DNA of 64,000 nucleotides from JALEVB01 sp022768265. GTDB taxonomy: Bacteria > Bacillota_I > Bacilli_A > Erysipelotrichales > Erysipelotrichaceae. Both the position numbers and the translations under genes were made by a program. The notes beneath the pieces were generated by a model. That model had not been told where the DNA came from and made no database searches. It saw only the letters and a program-made list of their open reading frames with translations. Below are positions 8,653 to 15,475 of the stretch, in pieces (position 1 is the first letter of the stretch; every line of letters begins with the position of its first letter). The DNA lies in assembly GCA_034168985.1 (NCBI GenBank), contig JAXFJE010000025.1, positions 5,368-69,367 of the forward strand, given 5' to 3'.

Positions 8653-9919
8653 GATATGAAATGATCAGCTCCTTAAATCTTTGGCCTTTTTCTTCAAAGT
8701 TTTTAAAATGATCATAGCTAGCTGCCGCAGGTGATAACAAGCAGATCCCATTGGACGTAAGCTTGATGGCTAACTGACAGGCTGCTGCTAGATCATCCAC
8801 CAAATGACATTTCGCAAATGCTTTGCTACCTTGCATTTCTTGATAGATCCTTGCTCCACTCGCATACATCAAGATGATATTTTCCACTTCAGCCTCATTT
8901 AAAAAGACTTCTAGTTTATGATAATCGATACCGCGATCTAACCCTCCGATCAAGACGGTCTTAACATCTTTTAGGGAAGTAATAGCCTGAATACAGGCTT
9001 CATTAATGGTAGATATCGCATCATCGACATATGTTACTCCATTATAAGTTCCTATGACCTCTAAGCGATGAGCTAAAGGCTTAAAACTTGCGATTGCTCC
9101 TAAGATCGTCTGATCATCAACGTCATATAATTTAGCGATATAAGCCGCAATCGCCATATTGTAATAATTATGATCACCAATAAGCTTTGTATCCACAACT
9201 TCAAGTTGTTGACTAGCAAAAAACAATTTATTATGAATATTATAAATATCTTGGCCTAATAAAACAGTTTTAGCTTTAGCTTCAAAAGCAATATCTTTAT
9301 TTATCAAAGCTAGATCATTAGGATGTTGATATCTAACGCAGTTGATCTTGGTTTGGTAATAGTTTTCAAAGGTCTCATAATGATCCAAATGCTCTTCAAA
9401 GATATTAAGGATTACGCCGATGTGCGGACTATCTTTAGCAAACTCTAATTGGTGACATCCTAGTTCAAAGACGATCTTACTGTTTTGATCCATTTGCCCT
9501 AAGATCTCAAAACAAGGTAAACCGATATTGCCTACTAAGAAAGTATTAGGATCATGAGCTTTTAAGATCTCATAAGTTAATGTTGATGTCGTGCTTTTAC
9601 CCTTGGTACCAGTTATTCCTATGATCTGTTCTTTAAAATAATGCAAGAAAAGCGGTGCTTGACCACTAATATTAGGATGATAAGGGCACACGATCCCTGG
9701 AGCTTTCATGACGATATCATAATCATCTAAGCATAAGTCATCCTGTTTGACGACGATACAATGCTCATATGCATCTGCAGCTACTTTTTGATCACATAAA
9801 TATAAAGTTTGTTGAGGCAGTAACTGGCGAATGGTCTGATATGTAGATATTCCTTCCTTGCCCAAGCCCCAAATCAAAACTTTCTTATCTTTAAATGCTG
9901 GTAATAATCGTTTGATCAT
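8642..9919 (-). CDS. murD: Mur ligase, MurD type (probable UDP-MurNAc-L-Ala-L-Glu ligase, MurD2-like)
   Basis: ATP-dependent ligase adding glutamate to UDP-MurNAc-L-alanine. The 425-residue product has an N-terminal Rossmann-like domain (VLIWGLGKEGIST), the Mur-ligase P-loop GTKGKSTT (about residues 104-111), the HLDHYETFENYYQTK segment of the central domain, and a C-terminal ligase domain. Canonical MurD adds D-Glu. Here the gene overlaps by four bases (ATGA) an upstream gene resembling MurL, the epimerase that converts terminal L-Glu of the nucleotide to D-Glu. In Xanthomonas such a pair (MurD2-MurL) uses L-Glu. That this ligase takes L-Glu is inferred from the neighbour. It lies outside the dcw-type cluster at 18-23 kb. 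Confidence 0.9.
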   Translation of the reverse strand: MIKRLLPAFKDKKVLIWGLGKEGISTYQTIRQLLPQQTLYLCDQKVAADAYEHCIVVKQDDLCLDDYDIVMKAPGIVCPYHPNISGQAPLFLHYFKEQIIGITGTKGKSTTSTLTYEILKAHDPNTFLVGNIGLPCFEILGQMDQNSKIVFELGCHQLEFAKDSPHIGVILNIFEEHLDHYETFENYYQTKINCVRYQHPNDLALINKDIAFEAKAKTVLLGQDIYNIHNKLFFASQQLEVVDTKLIGDHNYYNMAIAAYIAKLYDVDDQTILGAIASFKPLAHRLEVIGTYNGVTYVDDAISTINEACIQAITSLKDVKTVLIGGLDRGIDYHKLEVFLNEAEVENIILMYASGARIYQEMQGSKAFAKCHLVDDLAAACQLAIKLTSNGICLLSPAAASYDHFKNFEEKGQRFKELIISYHEV

Positions 9920-11268
9920 CGTTTGATGGCCCCCTTTGCTTCTAAGATAGCTAAAAATTGTTCAGGAATCAGATGCTGAGCATTATAAAAATTAGCGTAA
10001 TCATCTTTATCTTTATAAATAGCGTAATTAGCACTTTCCATATAATGTTGGTATAGCAATGGCAATTGGTCACGCTTTTTAATGGCTAGACAAATAGCAG
10101 CATTAACTTCATCGCGCGTACCGACACATTCAAATGGTTTATTATCATCAATACCACATAATTCATCAAAGGTCTTCAGCAAACTAGCCTTGGCCAAAAG
10201 ATCTTCATGGAAGATATTATCCAATTGCTCATCATCTAGATGGGCACTTAACATGATATAAACAAATAAGCATTTAGCACAGTTGTTGCACCAAATTTCT
10301 TGCTTGCTACCGACATTACAGCTTTTAAAGGTTGTATGATATTCACGTAAATTCGCAAAATAACGCGTAATTTGCATTTCACTCATGCATCTTAATAACG
10401 AAAAATAATTAATTTGTGGATCTAAATAATGCTCGACAAAGTCTTTAAAATCCACTTCGAATTCATAGCTTTTTGAATATTGATGATTAACATCTTCGCC
10501 TTTGATCGTTGATTCATTTGCACTAGCTTCATTAGACAGACAGATATATTGTTTTTGATAAACCAAAGCGATAAAGTAACTAGCAAAGGCTACCATAGCA
10601 CTAAATGGCGTATGGCCATTCAAAAAACCTTGTTTGTTTAAAGCTAACATCCTAGGATCTAACGTCCGCAGCGGATTGATCAACTTTTCCCCATCATAAC
10701 CTGCTTTGATTGCGCTATGCAAGGCACTTTGAACCTTATTGATGACTAAAGCATGATTTTGTTCAAATTCTTCCTTTAAAAGATCTAGTGTTACAAATGA
10801 ATCCTTACCACCACCGACACAGATGATATTGCCTTTAACTGGAAGATCATAAGGTTTTAAATTTTTACCGATAGCTTTGGTGGTTGTAATATTCATGAAG
10901 CTTTCATCATCGATCTTGATGTCATTCACATAGAAAAATTCTCCTAGCCCTTTATAATAAAGCTTTTTAAACCAAGCTATCTGATAGGCATCTAATTGAT
11001 GACAAGCAATGATCACATTAGGACTACAAGTGATCTTCCAATAGCTGATCAGCTCTACCATTCCTAGATAAAAAGCTGTATCATCAACCTGTTGAAAACT
11101 AGCAAATGTTTGATTAGTATTTTTATGTAATGTAAATGTTGGTGCAAAATGTTCCAAACCTACAATTTCAAAATCAAAAGTTAATTTGATCGTCTTTTCA
11201 TCTTCATCGATCTTATAATCATGATATATAAACGTTGGATATTGTTTACGTAAATCTGCAAATTTCAT
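9916..11268 (-). CDS. murL: MurL-like UDP-MurNAc-L-Ala-L-Glu epimerase
   Basis: A 450-residue cytoplasmic protein with a PP-loop-like nucleotide-binding motif VGGGKDSF (about residues 151-158), a conserved NEASANES stretch (246-253), and a cysteine cluster C317, C327, C330, C333 around WCNNCAKC. This pattern and length match the MurL family, described from Xanthomonas oryzae as an ATP-dependent epimerase acting on the glutamate of UDP-MurNAc-L-Ala-L-Glu. The four-base overlap with the downstream Mur ligase gives a functional link. An extended -10 (TGCTATAAT, minus strand, 11289-11297) and SD TGAGGTGA precede the ATG. The family assignment is from memory of motifs, not from a search. Confidence 0.8.
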   Translation of the reverse strand: MKFADLRKQYPTFIYHDYKIDEDEKTIKLTFDFEIVGLEHFAPTFTLHKNTNQTFASFQQVDDTAFYLGMVELISYWKITCSPNVIIACHQLDAYQIAWFKKLYYKGLGEFFYVNDIKIDDESFMNITTTKAIGKNLKPYDLPVKGNIICVGGGKDSFVTLDLLKEEFEQNHALVINKVQSALHSAIKAGYDGEKLINPLRTLDPRMLALNKQGFLNGHTPFSAMVAFASYFIALVYQKQYICLSNEASANESTIKGEDVNHQYSKSYEFEVDFKDFVEHYLDPQINYFSLLRCMSEMQITRYFANLREYHTTFKSCNVGSKQEIWCNNCAKCLFVYIMLSAHLDDEQLDNIFHEDLLAKASLLKTFDELCGIDDNKPFECVGTRDEVNAAICLAIKKRDQLPLLYQHYMESANYAIYKDKDDYANFYNAQHLIPEQFLAILEAKGAIKR

Positions 11269-11350
11269 AGTTCACCTCAAACACGATAATTATAGCATAT
11301 TTGCCCAAAATATCTTATACTATTAATGTTTAATTAAGGAGTGTAAATAA

Positions 11351-11953
11351 ATGGAATATATCATCGCTGCACTTTGTGCATATCTTTTCGGTTCGATCCC
11401 TTGGGCTTTGATCGTTGGTAAGGTATTTTATCAAACCGATATTCGAACCCAAGGATCAGGCAATCTTGGCGGAACGAATGCTGGTAGAGTCTTAGGTAAA
11501 AAAGCCGGGATCAGCGTGACGATCCTAGATGGCTTAAAAGCATTCTTCGTGGTCATGTTTTGTTATTACTTAGCGCCAAACACTTGCATCATCGCTGGTT
11601 TAGCTTGTTGTGTGGGACATTGCTTCCCAATATTCGCTAATTTCCGTGGTGGCAAGGCCGTAGCAACGACAATGGGGTATTTTCTAGCAATCAGCGTATT
11701 TATTACCCATCATATTTGGTGGCAATTCTTCTTTTTGGTATTATGCTTTTTTGCTATATTATATGTATGTAAGATGGTTAGCGTTTCGAGCATCTTAACG
11801 ATCTTGATCGGTGTCATCATCACTTTTATCATTCAAGATGATCTAAGTTTATCACTATCATTTTTGATCCTATGGATCTTTGTTACCTACCGTCATAAAG
11901 AAAACTTAAAACGTGTCTTACGCCATGAAGAAAAGAAAATAACATGGATGTAA
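11351..11953 (+). CDS. plsY: Acyl-phosphate:glycerol-3-phosphate acyltransferase PlsY
   Basis: Integral membrane enzyme for the first acylation of glycerol-3-phosphate in phospholipid synthesis. The 200-residue protein has several transmembrane segments and the PlsY motifs GSIPWALIVGK, GSGNLGGTNAGRVLG, and GHCFPIFANFRGGKAVATT. Length is typical. The start has TAAGGAGTG about 8 bases upstream. It is transcribed alone, divergently from murL, and is followed by a terminator. Confidence 0.97.
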   Translation: MEYIIAALCAYLFGSIPWALIVGKVFYQTDIRTQGSGNLGGTNAGRVLGKKAGISVTILDGLKAFFVVMFCYYLAPNTCIIAGLACCVGHCFPIFANFRGGKAVATTMGYFLAISVFITHHIWWQFFFLVLCFFAILYVCKMVSVSSILTILIGVIITFIIQDDLSLSLSFLILWIFVTYRHKENLKRVLRHEEKKITWM

Positions 11954-12003
11954 AAAAGATCGACCATATGATCTTACTGTAGTAAATCCACGTAATGCAA
12001 ATT

Positions 12004-12040
12004 ATCCCATCTTTGTAAAAACACAAAGGTGGGATTTTAT
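12004..12040 (+). terminator. Intrinsic terminator downstream of plsY
   Basis: ATCCCATCTTTGT (12004-12016) pairs with ACAAAGGTGGGAT (12023-12035) with one G-U pair, followed by TTTATTATT. Confidence 0.85.
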
Positions 12041-12091
12041 TATTAGAATAAAAGCAAAAACATTAAGCAATGGAAGCTAAAAAATTAGCAA

Positions 12092-12130
12092 TAAAAAACA
12101 ATCCAAGCCAAATTGGCCTGGATTGTTTTT
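12092..12130 (-). terminator. Terminator of the pfl operon (may act in both directions)
   Basis: AACAATCCA (12098-12106) and TGGATTGTT (12119-12127) with an inner GCC/GGC pair. T runs follow on both strands: TTTTTT on plus, and TTTTTTATTG on minus. Confidence 0.85.
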
Positions 12131-12144
12131 TGATGATATTTTAA

Positions 12145-12387
12145 TTACATTGCTTCGTGCATTGTACGAGCAATAACGTCATCTTGTTGTTCTTTTGTTA
12201 ACTTGTTAAAGTTTACAGCATAACCACTTACACGAATAGTTAATTGTGGATATTTTTCTGGATGTTGTTGAGCATCTAATAATGTTTCACGATTGAAAAC
12301 ATTTACGTTTAAATGATGGCCTCCACTTTGCGTATAACCATCGATCATTGTTACTAAGTTATCTACTTTATTTGACATATTATTCAT
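12145..12387 (-). CDS. Separate glycyl-radical domain subunit of pyruvate formate-lyase (GrcA/YfiD-like)
   Basis: An 80-residue protein equal to the C-terminal glycyl-radical domain of pyruvate formate-lyase. It has HHLNVNVFNRETLLDA and the radical loop RVSGYAVNF with the radical glycine at about residue 55. In most bacteria this segment is fused to the PFL core. Here the core gene ends in a stop codon, and this ORF starts in another frame with an 8-base overlap. AGGAAAGG lies just upstream, best spaced for the second ATG (12378, MSNKVDN). The activase two genes upstream would install the radical on this subunit. E. coli YfiD/GrcA is a spare copy of the same domain; here it would be the only one visible. 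Confidence 0.9.
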   Translation of the reverse strand: MNNMSNKVDNLVTMIDGYTQSGGHHLNVNVFNRETLLDAQQHPEKYPQLTIRVSGYAVNFNKLTKEQQDDVIARTMHEAM

Positions 12388-14386
12388 CCTTTCCTAAAGC
12401 ATCTGGTACGATTGAGAAGGTATTACTAATACCATCACGAGCATATTCATAAGGTAATTTAGCAACGCTTTCCAAAGAAGCTACAGCGCCATGAGAATCA
12501 CGTCCATGCATTGGGTTTGCACCTGGAGCAAATGGTTGACCAGCTTTACGACCATCAGGAGTATTACCAGTTTTCTTACCATATACAACGTTTGAAGTGA
12601 TTGTTAAGATACTCATTGAAGGTACACCATGACGATATGTACGGTGTTCTTTGATCATATTCATGAAAGTCTTAACTAGATCAGCTGCAATTTGGTCTAC
12701 ACGGTCATCGTTATTACCGAATTTAGGGTAATCACCTTCGATTTCGTAGTCAACTGCTACACCATCTTCATCACGAATTACTTTAACTTTTGCATATTTG
12801 ATTGCTGATAAAGAGTCAGCTACGCAAGATAAACCAGCGATACCTGTCGCAAAGAAACGACGTACATCTTGATCATGTAGTGCCATTTCTAATGCTTCAT
12901 AACAGTATTTATCATGCATGTAGTGAATGACATTTAAAGTGTTAACATATAAGCCAGCTAACCAGCTCATCATTTGATGATATTTTTCCATTACTTCATC
13001 ATAGTTTAGATATTCGCTAGTAATTGGTTCGAAACGAGGTGAAACTTGGATCTTTTTCTTTTCATCCATACCACCGTTGATTGCATACAACAAGCATTTA
13101 GCCAAGTTAGCACGTGCTCCAAAGAATTGCATATCTTTACCAACTTTCATACAAGATACGCAACAAGCGATACAGTAATCATCACCCATTTCAATACGCA
13201 TCAAATCATCATTTTCATATTGAATAGAGCTGGTTTCAATTGAGATTTTAGCACAGAAACGTTTGAATTCCATTGGTAGGTTTTTAGACCATAAAACAGT
13301 TAAGTTAGGTTCTGGTGCTGGTCCTAGGTTTACTAAAGTATGTAATACACGGAATGAGTTTTTAGTTACTAATGAGCGACCATCTAAGCTCATACCACCG
13401 ATTGATTCTGTTACCCAAGTTGGATCGCCTGAGAATAGATCATTGTACTCAGGAGTACGCATGAATTTAACAAGACGTAATTTCATAACGAATTGATCCA
13501 TCAATTCTTGACATTCACTTTCCGTGATCGTTCCATTTTCTAGATCTCTTTGCATGTAGATATCTAAGAAAGTAGAAGTTCTTCCTAGTGACATTGCTGC
13601 CCCGTTTTGATCCTTAACCGCAGCTAAATAACCAAAGTATACAGCTTGTACTGCTTCTTTAGCGGTAGTTGCTGGTTTTGAGATATCTAAGCCATAGATA
13701 TTAGCCATTTGTTTCAAAGCTTCTAAAGCTCTGATTTGTTCGCTAACTTCTTCACGTTCACGAATTCTTTCTTCAGTCATTGATCCTAATAAGATCGTAT
13801 TTAATAAGTTTTTCTTATCTTCGATCAAATAATCAACACCGTATAAAGCAACACGACGATAGTCCCCTACGATTCTTCCACGTCCATATGCATCAGGAAG
13901 TCCAGTGATGATACCACAAGTTCTTGCTTTACGCATTTCTGGTGTATATGCATCAAATACCCCTTGATTGTGAGTTTTCGCATATTTAGTAAAGATATCT
14001 TTGATTTCTGGGTCGATTTCATAGCCATAAGCTTTTAATGCAGCTTCAGACATTCTAATACCACCTCTTGGTTGTAATGAACGTTTGAATGGTTTATCAG
14101 TTTGGAAACCAACGATCTTTTCTAGATCTTTATTCAAATAACCTGCTGCATGAGAAGTTAGTGTACTAACAACTTTAGTATCTGCGTCTAATACTCCGCC
14201 TTTTGCTCTTTCTTCTTCATTCAAGGCCATTACTTGTTCCCAAAGCTTTTTCGTTGCATCAGTAGCTTCGCATAGGAATGTATCGTCCCCTTTATATTCT
14301 GTGTAGTTTAATTGGATAAAGTTACGAACATCGATTTCTTTGCTCCATTTACCTTCTTTAAACCCGTTCCAAGCTTCAAATCTCAT
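12380..14386 (-). CDS. pflB: Pyruvate formate-lyase core lacking the glycyl-radical domain
   Basis: Converts pyruvate and CoA to acetyl-CoA and formate. The 668-residue product has the PFL N-terminal barrel, substrate-binding segments such as YGRGRIVGDYRRVALYG, and the catalytic cysteine pair C408-C409 in CIACCVSCM. It ends with DALGKDE and a TAA, where usual PFL proteins (about 750 residues) continue into the glycyl-radical domain. That domain is the next gene. The ATG shares one base with the upstream thioredoxin-like gene (TAATG). No slippery sequence is seen at the junction and the reading frames are otherwise clean, so I read a true gene split rather than decay. Confidence 0.95.
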   Translation of the reverse strand: MRFEAWNGFKEGKWSKEIDVRNFIQLNYTEYKGDDTFLCEATDATKKLWEQVMALNEEERAKGGVLDADTKVVSTLTSHAAGYLNKDLEKIVGFQTDKPFKRSLQPRGGIRMSEAALKAYGYEIDPEIKDIFTKYAKTHNQGVFDAYTPEMRKARTCGIITGLPDAYGRGRIVGDYRRVALYGVDYLIEDKKNLLNTILLGSMTEERIREREEVSEQIRALEALKQMANIYGLDISKPATTAKEAVQAVYFGYLAAVKDQNGAAMSLGRTSTFLDIYMQRDLENGTITESECQELMDQFVMKLRLVKFMRTPEYNDLFSGDPTWVTESIGGMSLDGRSLVTKNSFRVLHTLVNLGPAPEPNLTVLWSKNLPMEFKRFCAKISIETSSIQYENDDLMRIEMGDDYCIACCVSCMKVGKDMQFFGARANLAKCLLYAINGGMDEKKKIQVSPRFEPITSEYLNYDEVMEKYHQMMSWLAGLYVNTLNVIHYMHDKYCYEALEMALHDQDVRRFFATGIAGLSCVADSLSAIKYAKVKVIRDEDGVAVDYEIEGDYPKFGNNDDRVDQIAADLVKTFMNMIKEHRTYRHGVPSMSILTITSNVVYGKKTGNTPDGRKAGQPFAPGANPMHGRDSHGAVASLESVAKLPYEYARDGISNTFSIVPDALGKDE

Positions 14387-14703
14387 TATTTACCCTCCTT
14401 ATCGATTTTATCTTGCAATGCCTCAATATATAAACCGAAAATTTCTTCTGGTTGATATCCTTTGACAACGCCTATTATTTTACCATAATTTAAGAAAAAA
14501 GTGGTATTGATCTGTTCAATCTGATAATAATCTAATAGTTTAGGAAAATCTTGAACATCGATGAAATAAATTTTGGCGATATCAGCATATTTATTGATGA
14601 TGTCATACATAGCCACACAGCTTGCACATCCATTACCGCTTACACTTACGATCGTAAAACGCTCATTGGCAAACGTTTCTTGAAAATTGTTATCGTTTAA
14701 CAC
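14386..14703 (-). CDS. Thioredoxin-like protein in the pfl operon
   Basis: A 105-residue cytoplasmic thioredoxin-fold protein with the redox motif CASC (residues 26-29) in SGNGCASCVAMYDIINKY. The usual WCGPC context is replaced by NGCASC, and the cis-proline position is INTTFF, so it is a divergent thioredoxin. It starts with GTG (14703) behind AAGGAGAT, overlaps the end of pflA by 14 bases and touches the start of the PFL core. It is therefore translated between activase and enzyme. A role as an electron donor to, or protector of, the PFL system is inference from location. Confidence 0.85.
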   Translation of the reverse strand: MLNDNNFQETFANERFTIVSVSGNGCASCVAMYDIINKYADIAKIYFIDVQDFPKLLDYYQIEQINTTFFLNYGKIIGVVKGYQPEEIFGLYIEALQDKIDKEGK

Positions 14704-15400
14704 TTAATATCTCCTTTGCTAGTGCGATTTCTTCTTTGGTGCATAGCTTCGTATCAGTTAAGGGGTAGCTGATATTAAGCTGTTCATATTTTTTTATGCC
14801 CATTTTATGGTATGGTAGCACCTCGACCTTATCGACATTTTTTAGTGTATCAATAAATGCTTTGGTCTGCAATAAATATGCTTCATCGTTGGTATAACCA
14901 TTAACCAAAACATGTCTGATCCACATTTTCTTACCATGATCATCTAAGTATCTAGCAAAACGCAAGATGTTTTGATTGCTTGAGCCGGTTAATTCTTGAT
15001 GGATCTTATCATCGATATGTTTGATATCTAGTAAGAATAAATCCGTATAGGTTAATAATTCGGCATACTTTTCGTCATCTTTGAAATAGATGCCACTTGT
15101 ATCCACCGCAGTATGCAAACCAATCGTTTTACATTTTTTAAATAATTCAATCACAAAATCAATTTGTCGAAGTGGTTCCCCTCCAGTAACTGTTACCCCA
15201 CCATCTTTGATGTAATTTAAATATTTTTTGATTTGCGAAAAAACTTCTTCAGCACTGTATTCTTCACCACCTGCAAAATCCCAGGTATCTGGATTATGAC
15301 AGTATTTGCAACGTAATGGACAACCTTGCATGAAAACGACAAAACGTACGCCAGGTCCATCTACCGTTCCAAAACTTTCAAATGAATGTATCTTTCCCAT
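14690..15400 (-). CDS. pflA: Pyruvate formate-lyase activating enzyme (radical SAM)
   Basis: Radical SAM activase that installs the glycyl radical on PFL. The 236-residue product has the cluster motif CPLRCKYC (C27, C31, C34) and the family features GTVDGPGVRFVVFMQGC and TVTGGEPLRQ. The ATG at 15400 is preceded by AAAGAAGGTGAAATT. An upstream in-frame start at 15430 adds residues not found in the family. First gene of a four-gene operon: pflA, thioredoxin-like, PFL core, radical subunit. A promoter with TTGACC and TATGAT lies just upstream, overlapping the secDF terminator. Confidence 0.97.
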   Translation of the reverse strand: MGKIHSFESFGTVDGPGVRFVVFMQGCPLRCKYCHNPDTWDFAGGEEYSAEEVFSQIKKYLNYIKDGGVTVTGGEPLRQIDFVIELFKKCKTIGLHTAVDTSGIYFKDDEKYAELLTYTDLFLLDIKHIDDKIHQELTGSSNQNILRFARYLDDHGKKMWIRHVLVNGYTNDEAYLLQTKAFIDTLKNVDKVEVLPYHKMGIKKYEQLNISYPLTDTKLCTKEEIALAKEILSVKR

Positions 15401-15425
15401 AATTTCACCTTCTTTAATTTGGTAT

Positions 15426-15455
15426 ATCATACTATAAAAAAAAGCTGATGGTCAA
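15426..15455 (-). promoter_or_regulatory. Probable pflA promoter overlapping the secDF terminator
   Basis: On the minus strand TTGACC (15455-15450), an 18-base spacer and TATGAT (15431-15426). The -35 lies in the 3' arm of the secDF terminator hairpin and the spacer contains its T run. Confidence 0.5.
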
Positions 15456-15470
15456 TTATGACTATCAGCT
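15435..15470 (-). terminator. Intrinsic terminator after secDF
   Basis: Minus strand AGCTGATAGTCA, loop TAAT, TGACCATCAGCT, with one mismatch, then eight T. Confidence 0.88.
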
Positions 15471-15475
15471 AAATT

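Noticed and set aside
12370..12395. Programmed frameshift joining the two PFL parts
   Set aside because: No slippery heptamer or downstream pseudoknot is visible and the second ORF has its own ATG and ribosome binding site, so separate translation is simpler.
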